NCBI GenBank assembly: GCA_947396885.1
Contig: OX377201.1
Span: forward strand, 70,530,983-70,594,982
DNA from: Heligmosomoides polygyrus polygyrus
Taxonomy: Eukaryota; Nematoda; Chromadorea; Rhabditida; Heligmosomidae
Direction of reading: 5' to 3'
Length of the DNA: 64,000 bases
The notes beneath the pieces are model-generated. The model was not told the DNA's origin and made no database searches. It worked only from the letters and a program-made list of their open reading frames with translations. This document shows positions 1-12,300 of the stretch, in pieces (within the stretch, counting starts at the first letter, position 1; every line of letters starts with the position of its first letter). The position numbers and the translations under genes are program-made.

Positions 1-1740
1 TAAGTCGGAGAGGAAACCGGTAGGACCGTTGAAGCCACGCTTGGATTGCACTTACCAACTCGAAGAGAAGTTGCCGAATTCTTCGAAGTTTCTATACACC
101 TCGCGTGAAGAAAGTGTAGGTTTAATGAGGTCGCGTGCGCAAGGCTTCCTGCATTCAGAAATAATGTTGAATTCTCGTCAAAGTCACAGTAAAACGAGTG
201 ATCAGGTACTTTAGCCCACTTCACCAACATGATCCCTTATAGGAGAGCTTAACTATCGTATAGCCAGCCTAGCCCTCCCCCCCCCCCCCCCCCCCCCCCA
301 CCCCGCCCCCCTCCACGAGACCGCTTGAGCGCTGGAGAATTCAGAATTTCAGAAAATCTATTAGGCACTTGTACGTGCTTTACACTAATTTTATTTTTTT
401 TATTTTTATTTTATTTTACCACCCGTAGTGTTCCTTCTCCAAATTGGTCTCTGTTCAGATTAGGCGCGAAGGAAATTTTGTGTAACTCACAATCAGGCAA
501 AAACTGAGTTCAGCAGCAAGCCCCATGCCTAGATCCGAGGCCGTCTCCTTTTTAACAATCCGATGTACCTATGTGGCATCGAACATGAATCGAGTTTCTC
601 GTTGAGGATGCGAAGTATGAGGCTGTGATCAAGTAACTGCTCTATCACCTAAGAGGTTTTGCGTGAAGCGTTTGCCTTCTACTACCAAAGTCATACTCTC
701 CCTCCCAGCACTCATGGTCTTCAAATTCCACGCTGATCAAGTCATCAGTTGCTGTCACATCATGAGCGGCTACTGCTGTCGGCTGGCCAGCGAGCATTAC
801 ACCATTTCGCTTCCTCTTCGCTTGACTTAACCTTGATGACCAACCGCTGTGCAACTTTCCGTCTTCACGCCTTGACTAAGACCCTTCTCCGTTACTGCTT
901 GTTCGCATGGCTCTTATTGTACTATGTTGCTGTTATCACCAGTGCTCACTTTATTCATTACTATTGTTTGATTTATCATGGTTAGTTGAATCCGCGCACT
1001 AATAGACTGCTAGTCATTCTATTTCTGTGTTAGGTGACACTCAGAATTAGCTCGCTGAACGTTCACCATTGCTTGTTCTCCGGCCTTCTGCTCTTCAAAA
1101 TTAATGGACCAGTGCTAGATGGAAAGAATTCTCGTTTTGTCTTGATGACTGCTCAAATTGCTAGCTGGTGTACTGCGCGATGGCCCTAAGATGGCAACCT
1201 TTGCAATCTGCAAATTCACCAAATTCGATTTTCTTTGGGTGGACAAAGCGTTCACTCTAACGGAATCGGCGAGCAGAAGTAACAAGTCGGTAACGCTGCA
1301 TTAGCAGATTCAATACTCAGTCAGAGAATCTGTCGCTATCCAGTCCGTAGGCTCGATTAAGCCTCTGAGCATGCTCAACATCTTGATCGCCATTATCGAT
1401 CTTTGCCAAAAACTGGCGATGTTGCCAAGTTAACGATATTGATTGGGTGACCATTATTGATAGATTTTTCACGATGATGTGGGTGTTGAGTGTTTGAAGA
1501 TTACCGTGAATAATAAAACATATAAGATGTACGAAGAATAGAGCACGGTGCCGTTCAATCTCTTTTGGGACACGCCACGTGTTCTACTTCCACGGGATAT
1601 CGTAGAGGCAATTTGAACGTGTATGCTCCGTATGCAATGACCGCGGTGGTCAGCGGATGGACAAGTCAGTGTTTTCATTGTTATTTATATTATTTATTTT
1701 GATTAATTAATTTTATTTATTCTTTATATTGTCTATTTTA
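1..1740. other. No supported gene; poly-C tract at about 271-316
   Basis: No convincing exon, RNA gene or repeat was recognised. A nearly pure C run (about 271-316, interrupted by A and G) is a low-complexity tract and a likely source of sequencing error. Confidence 0.5.
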
Positions 1741-2030
1741 TGGGCGCGTGTAGCGCAGTCGGAGGAGGCACCACTGCCGCGTGCACCCGATACCAGGTTC
1801 CTGGTTCGGATTTCCCGCCCAGGCCAACCAAGCCTTCCATCCCTCCGGGGTCGGTGAATTGGTACCAGACTTGTCTGGGAAGGATAGAGCGCTGACTTGT
1901 TCATCAGCTGGCCACCGCAAGTTATTGTATGGCCAGACACGCATTCATGTCGCCACCACAACATCCCGTATAAGTAGAATGCGCTGGCGCATCCCAGAAG
2001 GGATTGAGTAATGCCGTCCTTTATCCTTTA
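1741..2030 (+). mobile_element. tRNA-derived SINE, copy 1
   Basis: This shares its whole length with the copies at 3831 and 26664. The head contains box A TAGCGCAGTCGG and box B-like GGTTCGGATTTC, the two internal Pol III promoter elements of a tRNA. The body ends GTCCTTTATCCTTTATTG, a pyrimidine-rich tail. Confidence 0.85.
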
Positions 2031-2093
2031 TTGTCTATTATATTATGTTTCTTTTTATTTTTACTTTTTATTTTTAAAAATTTTCTGGAGGTA

Positions 2094-2221
2094 GTCTGGT
2101 TCCAATTTACCGATACCGGAGGGATGGAAGGCTTGGTCGGCCTGGGCGGGAAATCCGAGCCAGGCACCTGTACTCGGATGCACGCGACAGTTGGCACCTC
2201 CGACTGCTCCACACCCGCCCA
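2094..2221 (-). mobile_element. tRNA-derived SINE, partial minus-strand copy
   Basis: The reverse complement reads GGGCGGGTGTGGAGCAGTCGG and continues through the same body as the neighbouring SINE, then stops before the tail. It is 3'-truncated and diverged, and lies head-on to copy 1. Confidence 0.75.
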
Positions 2222-2279
2222 AAAATATACGTATATAATAATATATATCAATAGAGATGATAGAAAATATAAATAATGT

Positions 2280-3275
2280 GCATTCTTTATAAGCCCGTGG
2301 ACAGTCTTCACAACAGTTGAACAATATAGTCTGTCCATGATCGATCGACTTTATCGGTTTTAGGCGAAAAGGTCTAAATATACTGCTCAGTGGGTAGGTT
2401 CACAACAAGTAAATAAGATAGATAAGTATGGCGTTACAGTAGTAGCATTATATTGACCAAGATAAGTGCGGGGATGGTGGCGAAGCTAGTAGTAAGGCCA
2501 GCCCTGAGGCCGGCCAACTTCTGCCCGTTGAATGAAGTGAATGACTTTTGCTCTTATATCCCCAACTTGTTTCACATAACCGATGAGGAGAATGAAGTGC
2601 GAAAAAGTAGAAGAAGCAGAAAACCAAACGAAGAGAGAACGTATCGATAACATAGTACCGAGAGCTACAATGTTCTCTAATGAGACCAGTCAGACTTCAT
2701 TAAAACCTACGCTTATGCCTAGTCGTCTTCATAGCTAGGAAGAGCGTTCGTAATGTAGAAGTCACCATTAGGTGAAATATTGAAAGTTCATGTCTAGGAG
2801 CATAATGGCTTAAAGCGTGACGAGATGGTTTTGATGCAATATTCATGCTTCTTTCGACGATCTGAACTGCACTTCTCGCTCTCCCTTTTCTCTTACCAGA
2901 TGTCAGATGGCCAGACGCATCTGCCTAGCTTTCGAGACACATTTTCAAATGATCTCACAATCATGGATATAACTTGCTACGAAACTCCATGTGCACTTAA
3001 GCGTTTTCTTCCGACAACTCTGATTCAGACTCTGATGACAGTTGATTGTAGCATCATTGTCAGTGCTCCCTAAGAAAGCAGGGCTGGCCTCCACGACTGC
3101 ATGCCGCTATTCCGTAATGTTTGCGACCCCGGTCCTGCTAAATAGTTTCGAGTACTACGAAGTTGCTGAACTTTTCTGATCGGCTTATCCATCTCATTTT
3201 CCGTATTGATTGTGTCATAGGCAAAGACTCGTGTTCATGTTTCAATGCTTTGAACAACAGAGGAGGTCTTTCTAG
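2280..3275. other. Upstream region of the SLC5-like gene; nothing recognised
   Basis: No exon or repeat could be supported. An open stretch at 2453-2650 encodes a basic tail but has no recognisable splice context. Any promoter or spliced-leader upstream region of the transporter gene would lie here. Confidence 0.4.
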
Positions 3276-3391
3276 GTCAGCACCACACACCAAATGGATG
3301 ATTTGGATCGCCCTCTCTCCTGGCTAGACTATGCCATTTTCGCTACCAGTTTGAGTCTTTCAATTGGAACTGGCGTTTACCACATGATAAG
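3276..3391 (+). CDS. SLC5-like gene exon 1 (start codon, TM1)
   Basis: The ATG at 3294 begins MDDLDRPLSWLDYAIF, followed by a hydrophobic stretch ending at HMI. This matches the short N-terminus and first helix of SLC5 transporters. A TTTCTAG acceptor ends at 3275, 18 nt before the ATG, and could be a spliced-leader trans-splice site (inference). The donor is AG|GTGAGT at 3392. The exon ends in phase 2. Confidence 0.85.
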
Positions 3392-6300
3392 GTGAGTATT
3401 TTCCGCGTTGCTTGTGTTTTCGGTGTTGCTTCGTCAATTTATTCTATTTCTGTCAATTTTATACAAGTGGAGAAACAGAGAGACGCAAGCACCGTCTCTC
3501 ATTAGAGGAAGGAAGACTCAGAAATCCAATTCAGCCCTGAAAAAACATTTTGCATTATAATATATTATAATTAAGCTGAACGAGTTTCCTGTCACAAATT
3601 ATGTTAACGCAAAATGTGAATTTGTGAGGGTTCACATTTGTTTACACAGATATCGTATTATTTCTGTTTGTTTCCGTCCGATACATGAGCTGTCGATATT
3701 CTGTTCGATACAGACACCTCAATATGATTGAGGAGGCTTCCGCTTCCGCACTCCAGGCTGTACACCTTCTCTATGAAGCTGCGCTCTGTTGACGACTTTG
3801 CTTGCACTATTTCTTGCAGTATTGGGAGTGTGGGCGCGTGTAGCGCAGTCGGAAGAGGCGCCGACTATCGTGTGAACCCGATACCAGGTTCCTGGTTCGG
3901 GTTTCCCTCCCAGGTCAACCAAGCCTTCCATCCCTCCGGGGTCAGTGAATTAGTACCGGACTTGTCTGGGGTAGATAGAGCACTGACTTCTTCATCGGCT
4001 GGCCACCGCAAGTCATTGTATGGCCAAGTACGCATTCAAATCGCGTCTACGGTATCCCGTAGAAGTAGAATGCGTGGTGCAGCTCAAAACGGATTTAATA
4101 ACGCCGTCCTTTATCCTTGTCCTTTATTGGGAGTGCAGTTTTTGAAATCTGTCAGACTTCTGTACTGCTGCCAATAGCTGAGAGTTTTGCCCTCTACATA
4201 TGAAGGCATGGTCGTGCTTCATCGGTGTTTCTAGAAAACCTTCAGCAGAGCTCTGATTTCCAGGTGACAGGCATACATGAGGTAAAGAGTGTTTCGATGC
4301 CGTTTAGCCTAATTTGCGGGATCCGCACACCTCGTTTCTCATTTGAACCACCTCCGATGTCACAAGGTGGTCTCCTTTGAAAGTCCGAGCAGGATGGTTT
4401 TTTCCGAGGCCTTTGGTCGTGTATGGAAACAGACTATGAGGAGCCTGCAGCCTTTATACGCTATGCGCAAGGTGCCCAGTGGTGCTTCATGCACTTTGTA
4501 CCTGTGTATTACTGGTGTTGAACATTTATAAGTCACCATGTTGAATACCATAACGTACCTCTGCAAAATGCGCAGAAAACGACTGAAAATGGTATAGACG
4601 TCAAAATTCCCCAAATATCTATCAATCAGTTGAAATGCAAAAGTGCAGCAACGCAGAGGAGCCAACCCTGACTTCTCTCGCATGAGTCAACCCTCTACCC
4701 ACCTGCACTCCGAGCCACTAGCTGCGGACGCGCAACCCAAACGAGTGCTGCGCCGTATTCCATTGTGACTCCCTACTCCTTAGGTTTAGCGACTTGGCAA
4801 AAAATAAACGCGTTTTCAAAACAAATGAGGGATGAGGATTCTCTCTATATGACTCGCTAACCCCGTTCAGACATACGCTTCAGACCCTTCCCTTGGAGGT
4901 GGTCGAACGCTCTCAAAACACGGTTGTATGTGAGCAATTCACGCAGGTACAAGCGTCGGATGAATCTGTGCCTTTTACGATCTCAGATTTCTCATTCTCC
5001 TCGCATTGGAAATCGGAACTGTGGATTATGGCGTTTCTATTTTACCGAACTATCGGCTTTCTATAATTCATGCTACAGGTACCAGAAAAAATTAGTCGGC
5101 TTCAACGTGTTGTCGATAATCTCCAATATAACGCAATAAAAGCTTATTCGCTTTCATATCAGTTTTTGGGAAAACTTTGACTTCACCTGTTTTCAAGTTT
5201 AATGAGCAACTTTCATTCCCGTTTGCACTGTAAAAGCCTGCACTTAACAGTTCACAAAGCTTTCAAAAGCGCTTTGTAGGGTCTTGAGAAGTGCTGCCTG
5301 CTTTTCAAACTTTACACCGTGACATGCCCGTGGGCACAAATCGCACTGGTGGCCGGAAGCGGCTGTTCGAGAAAAAATGAATGATACATCCACTGATGAA
5401 GACGTCGTTGAAGTGTCGACACCATCCAGCCTTTAGAGGCTTGGTTAAACCACCTACACAAAAAACTGGAACAGCAGAAGCGTCGAACCATCTACAGTGC
5501 TGCTCACAAACTTCAGTACCCTTTAGCTTCGCAAGGTGATAATCGTGCTTGCCTTCTTTTCCCTTCAGCTCCATAACGGAGCCAAAGTGAAAAAGTGTTG
5601 GATCTAAAATATTTTTTCTAAAACCACTTTGGTAAGTCTAGGCAGTTGCAAAATTTATGAAGGAATGTCTCTTTGAGTATTCCATAACATACATTTTTCC
5701 AGGTTGGAAAGTAACGACACAAGAACATTTATAGTTCTAGCACAGCAAAGCAGCAACAAGTGAAATTTTAAAATACAGTAATCTATTCTCTTTCTTATTT
5801 ACCACAGTTTCCTAGGCGCGTGGAGCGCGGTCGGACGGTCAAGCGATTGATTTTTACCGAGTCGTGCATCACGTGCACCAGATTCTTGGTTCGGAATACC
5901 CGCCCAGGCAAATCAAGCCTTCCATCCTTCAGGACTGAGTCAGTGAATTGATACCAGGCTTGCCCGGGAAGAATCAAACACTGACTTGTTCAGCGGCTAG
6001 CTCACCGAAGGACCAAATACGAATTGAAATCCCCTCCACTACATCCCCTAGAAGTTGATTGCGTGGCGCATACCATGAGGGATTGAGTAACGGTGTCTCT
6101 TATTCTTGTCTCTAGCAGAATTGCTTATATTAGCGAAAAATTATCGAAACTTCACGGTCGGTTCTATTCATTTATGATCATTTCTTTTTTGGGGTCAGGA
6201 GCGAAAACATCAGGGGCCACAATCCTGTACTTTTATGCCACTGAGCAACAACCCATTGTTGCGGAGATTGGTAACGCAGTCGCTACTCTCGGTGGGTTGT

Positions 6301-9300
6301 GGCACGAGTTTCACTCACCATTTCTGGATTTATATTCGCTTGGCGCTTCGTTTCTTGGATTGACTAAAAACTGTTGAGGAAATGAGGTGATAACAAAGAG
6401 GTATGACAATTCGAATGGTTTCTTTAATCTCATAACAGACTCTAATACTTTGTCGCAATGTAGAGAAGGTCGATATGTGTTGACTTATGGAGGTTATAGG
6501 AGAACTTTGGAGTATGCCCGATGAAATGTTGCAGAAGCCGTTTGTTGCTGCAAAGCGGATTGGCGAAGTCAACGGCGAAGGATGAGTACTTAATGGGAGG
6601 GCACAATATGCCCTCGATTCCTGTCGCTCTCTCTCTTCTCACCACATTTCTGTCTGGAATTCTCATGTTAGCCGTGCCGGCTGAGATGTTTCAAAGAGGT
6701 AATCAGAAGACGGTAGGAAGTAAAAATCCAGCGGTCTTCGAAATGTTTGAGTCAATTTGGATTTTGAATATTGAAGCTAGGCAAGGTTGTCCTAGATCAG
6801 GAACTTGATATCGAACCTTTATTCGGCTTACATTTCGGCGTAACCGCCTTCTTCAGAGCCTAAAAAGACAAGGGAGTTAGAGAAATTACCCTCCTAAGAG
6901 ACATTTCATGTTTCAGCCATTTCAGTTATGTACCATGCTATACAGGGGTGACCACTTATAGACCACGTATACTGAAGGCTTGTTTGGTAAAGAAGAGACA
7001 CATTTGTGGCCCATATCCTCACCTTAGGCCACGCCTAAAGACCAGAAATATAGTCTCCTATAAACGCGATCTTGTCATGTAAAGAAAGTGAGAATTTTAG
7101 GTGCACAGATCTGGTTGAACTTCGTGGTGGGCGCATTGTCTTCGGTTATCACATGCCTGGTGTTCCTTCCAGTGTTTCATAAAATGAAATGCACCTGCCT
7201 GCACGAGTACTTCATTCACAGGTGAGTTCCACAAATGGCGGAAAGGCCAGCTCCAGAGCATAACTTTAGCAAATTGGGGTAGTACAATCCGGATCAATAA
7301 AAACTGTTTAACGCAGGGTCCGCCAACATACCGAATTATACCTGACACTTCAGAACTACGTATAAATTCACCTGTCACCTGTAGTCCCGATGGTCACCGA
7401 GTTGCTCGAACGGGCGCCAGCAGCACCTCCAATCGTTCCTATCGCGTACCATAGTGCTCCAATGGTGCCTCCTCGCTAGAGGGACACGAAGAGCGCCATA
7501 TCGGTCGTTCAGGGCCTTCACGAAGAAGTCCGCCCAACGCATTTCTGGGCGTCCTGGCGTTCTCTTGACATCCCGCGGAATCCAGTCGGTAACGGCTCTC
7601 GTCCAGCGAGTGTCTGTGAAGCTCATTAAGTGACCGCCCCACCTAATTTTGGACGACTTGGCCCATGTGAGTGGTCGCGTGTTCATCCTGCTTTCGTACA
7701 GCACAGGTCTCTGAGGCGTATGTTACAGCAGGAAGAAGAGTGGATCGAACAGGTCGGCGCGGAGTCGGATGTTCTTCTTCGTCTTCTTCACGACTTTTTC
7801 GACATCATGGAAGCTCTCCAAACCGTTTTCCAACTGCCCACCTCAAGATTTAGGTCGTTGGCCATGTTGACTTCGCGACCCAGATATACGTAGCTGGAGC
7901 ATTCGGAGATGTTCATTCCGTTGAGCGAGAATGGGGCATCAGAAACCCATCCGTTCCTCATGAACATCGTCTTCGTAAGATTCGGTTGCAGTTCACGTTC
8001 CCGCATACACGATCGAAGCCGGCCAGCATTCGCTCCGCCTGGCAGATGTTCGGTGTTATAAGCACGATGTCGTCAGCGAAGCGAAAATGGCACAGTTGCC
8101 GGCCGTCGACCTTCACACCCATGCCTTCCCTCTAGTTCGCGCATGAAGCTTTTAGGGGTGGCGCTGAGGAGCTTTGAGGATATAGTATCTCCTTGGCAAA
8201 CCCCGCTCTTCACGTTGACGACGACGTCTTGTAGAATACTGAGATATTGGTTGTGAATCAACTGTATAGCTTTCGAAGGATTCTGTTGTAATGAGCAGAA
8301 ATGCTCTTTGATCACCGCTTCCGTTTCAACAGAATCGAATGCCTTCTTGAGGTCGATGAACGTAAGGCACAGCAGGCGCTTTACACTCCAACTAAAACTC
8401 GCACTGCAAGCTTTTGGCCGAGCCGACACAGTTACAATCCGCGCAGGTGCGATCACATACACGCGCACTGTGCATGAACATGCTGCTACCGCACAGAAGG
8501 AACGAGTCGATCCGACACAGCAGGAGCAAGCAGTCCGTCCCTGCATCCCACCTGCGTCTCTGGGCAGTACAGGTCGCTTTTCGCTCGCGATTCGTTCCTC
8601 TATCCACCACCAGATTCCTCTTAACAAGAGAGTCCGAAGGCTGTCTAACGAGGGGGTACGTGGCGCAAGTAGGTATTATGAAGTGATTTTATTATGGAAA
8701 GAATTAGGAGTTAATGTAGTAGTGGCCCAGACAGGAAGCAGTTTGCGTTTATGAAGCAACTGTTATACTTTCAGAACTTCAACATTATAAGCATTGTAAA
8801 TCTTTCAACTGTTGCATCAACTTGTAATTTTTTCTTACCTCTTACGTTTTTATTTTCGGACGACTTACCTATCCTTCTTGCTTTTCTTGGTATGATCTTC
8901 TCATCTCTATTCTCACGTTTCTTAATCCATTCTTTTGACTTTGGTGGACCTCGGAGACCTTCCCTGTGAGATTCCAAGGGCAATCAGTACTATTAGTAGC
9001 TACGGGACGGACTACAGTTTTATCAGTCTATTCCTGGCTTTAGGTGCTCTGGTGTTTCTAGTCGCAGAGCCCTTGTCAACGAACACCATCTGTATCAAGA
9101 TACACTCATGTCTGAATTATCCTGAACCAGCAGATCGCCATCAGACGCTTGTGCTGATCCCAACTAGCGTAAAATGTAGAACTTCAGTATCGGAAACCTT
9201 AGTGAAACAGGAACCGGATGGAAAAAATGAGAGCTACTTGTTCTATTCTCAAAACTGTCATTTTTATAGGTGCTGAGATGAATTAGGCGAAAGAAATCAT

Positions 9301-12300
9301 CAGGACCTTCTTGCGCCATCTTTTCAATTCAGGTATAACTCTCCACTTATTCGACAACTGTTTTCTACTTTATTTCTGTTATTCACGATAATCTACATGT
9401 CAATAGTGATCTACGCTCCAGCAGTAGCGCTTTCGCCCGTACTGCGAATCCACAAGTGGTGGCTCGTTCTGGTAAGTTCTGCAAAACAATTGATTTTCTG
9501 ATGTGCAGTAACTAATTGAGTTACCCACTCGCAACATCTTACACGTCAACTTGAGAAGCAACTGCAGCTTAGAGCCTTTATCTATCTGCTGTATTAGCGG
9601 TCCGCACAAATAACTGAAACTAATCGAATAGGGAAGAGAATTCCAACCTGATTTATTAGTAGTCCTCTAACGGGTAACTAAAGCAACGGTAAGCGTAAAC
9701 TAGGGAACAAAGGTGAGACAAAAATGTTCAACAATGAACCTTGAGTGCGGCGGCCGCCCTTTTATTTATTTGTTCATTTATTTATATGTGAAATTCACGC
9801 AAAACAGAAACAATTCATGAAGATACTAAAAGGAGTATTAACAACAAAGAAAACAGCTCAAAAGATGAACGTGAAGAACAAGAGGATTGGTTGAGCATAG
9901 ATGATGATTTCGCAGAAGATTTCGACCATCCCAGATGTATCGTGACCTCCAATGTGACGGTCAACCAATTAAATATTTTTTGTTCGCTAGAGTTCAGTTT
10001 CTAGACGAACACAGTATTATTGAAAAAACACCACTCTGAAGAAGAGTACCACTATAGAAAAGGTATTTAAAGATGTTTTCGTTTTTTTTAGATCACTGTT
10101 GGACACTGAATCCTCAAATATCCACGTAACATTAGCCATACGATGCAATGCTTGCTAGTTGTACCTAGATCTGAATCCGCTTTCAAAACTATTGATAAAG
10201 GGAGCACAACATCAGCGATAACCGAATCACTGAAAACTGCTGTAAGAAGTACTCCTTAGGTCAGTCTTTTCTTCATAGTTCGGGGTCTCTGTAATGCAAT
10301 CTCCATCGAGCATGACACGTATGTCCGCATCTTTCAAATTTGGTTTGAAAACTTTTCGAGAAAACACGTGTGAGCAGTGATTTAAAACTAGGATGACACA
10401 CAGTAACTAGCAGAAATATATACGCTCTTGAGTTTTTGAAGTTTAGTTGGCTATGAAGCTTTGTGAGATCTTCGAACTTTTTTAGGATGATCAGCTACTA
10501 CACAGTAGAGTATGATTTATGATAGAGAGACTTCTTCATTAAAGATGTTCAAAAGCAAGAGAAATCGCCTTTAAAGTTCAAAGGACTACTGTTGGATTGA
10601 GTGTTTCATAAGAATTGCTATAAACTTCCGAATGTCTTTGTTCAGATTTTTGGTCTCTCCACTACTCTCTATACATGCCTCGGTGGATTAAAGGCGGTGG
10701 TTTGGAGCGATTCGCTGCAGGTAAAGTTCCTCCTATGACCTAGGAGGATATGGGCTTGTGAGGTCTAAAGCCTGTGCTCTATTTCACTCTTACACACCCG
10801 CTCTGCAGAATGCTTTCCATACCTTTCTACTTACGGGAATGCTTTACTCCTCTCCAACTCCTACTACCGTCTCCTATTCATTCTATATCATTCGCTGCCT
10901 TTTAGGCTGTGTTGATGTACGGTGGTGTATTCACCCTTATTATACAAGGACTACAGCATCCGAGAGTTGGTGGATTACAGCGAGTGTGGGATGTTGCTGT
11001 CGAGAGTGGGCGGACCTCAGAACTGTTCAGATTTGATCCGCGAATAGACCAGGTAGTTTTACTTTTTGGGGAATTACCTTGTGATACTTCGAGAATACTC
11101 GACCGGAGAGATCACTTGAGAAAGTTGGGTTATCGTCAAAGTAAACTGTGTTGTCACTGAGTTGTTGGAACGTTTGAACCCTCAAGGAGGCTGGCTGGCA
11201 AAACTGGTGCACAAACCTCTTCTACGTCCGCTCTGGCTCCGACCATGCATTGGAATGTCATTCCCTATGTTCACTCTGTCCTCCCATTTGAAATCGTTAT
11301 TGATGCCTTCCACTCGATGGCCCTTGAATATTGGCAGATCACTGACTAACGATTTTGGTTCTGAATGGGAACCATCTCTGCGCTTGGACAACCGTGTCCT
11401 GCCTGAACGTTTGGCAGGGAAGGTGAATGCAGGGTGTGAGGGGTAATATGAGACTGCCTTGCGAGAGGGAGAATGAGAACAAGGAAATGCCCAGTAAGTG
11501 CTAAGCTTTTACGCTCACAAGCCAAGAAGTCTTGTGAAGGTTTGAACGAGCCTGGCGACCGAGTTCAAAATCAGAGTTCGAATTACTACGCAAATTTTAC
11601 GGAATATCTCAGGGGTAAGCCAGTTCGCCAACCTCTGCCGGCGCCAGACAGGTCGCTGAGGTGGTGACCAGAAGAAAGTAGCTCATTCACCAACAGCGCT
11701 CTTCATCCGAGTGCGGTTTGCCTCGTATCCTTTAGGTTAGTTGGGTTGTCCTTGCAGCTCTTCGTCCCATTCTCCCAACTATCGCATTTGCCGAGGCGGA
11801 AATAGCCCTTGAAAGTGTGTTTTGTAATTTCTACAGTACCTTCGGTAAATATTCGCCAAAACTCGGCCGGCGACGGTATAATCCGACGTTTCCGTCCCTT
11901 TGCCATAGCTCCTTTCAAAGTCGATTAAACCCTTTGAAAATTGTCAAAATCAGAATAACATGATACCAATGGGTAAGAAACCTTGCATAATTTTAGTTCG
12001 AGATAACCTAGTTCGATATCAGTTCGAGATAACCTAGTTAAGCGAGCCCATAATTGTCTCGACCTAACCCATATTCGCTCCGCGTCTCAATTTCAAAAAT
12101 TTTGAACGCTGTCGAACATGAGCTTTATGCCAACGTTAGGTTTTACCTCGTCATGCGATCCATTTGGTGACAAATTTTTACTCAGACTGGCTCCATTTAC
12201 AGTATTACCTGCTATCCTAACTGTTGCTTACAGAACCTTCAGTGACCTGTAATTTTGGTTGGTTTTGGTTCTTAGCTGCAAAGGAAGTGTTCACATCAGT

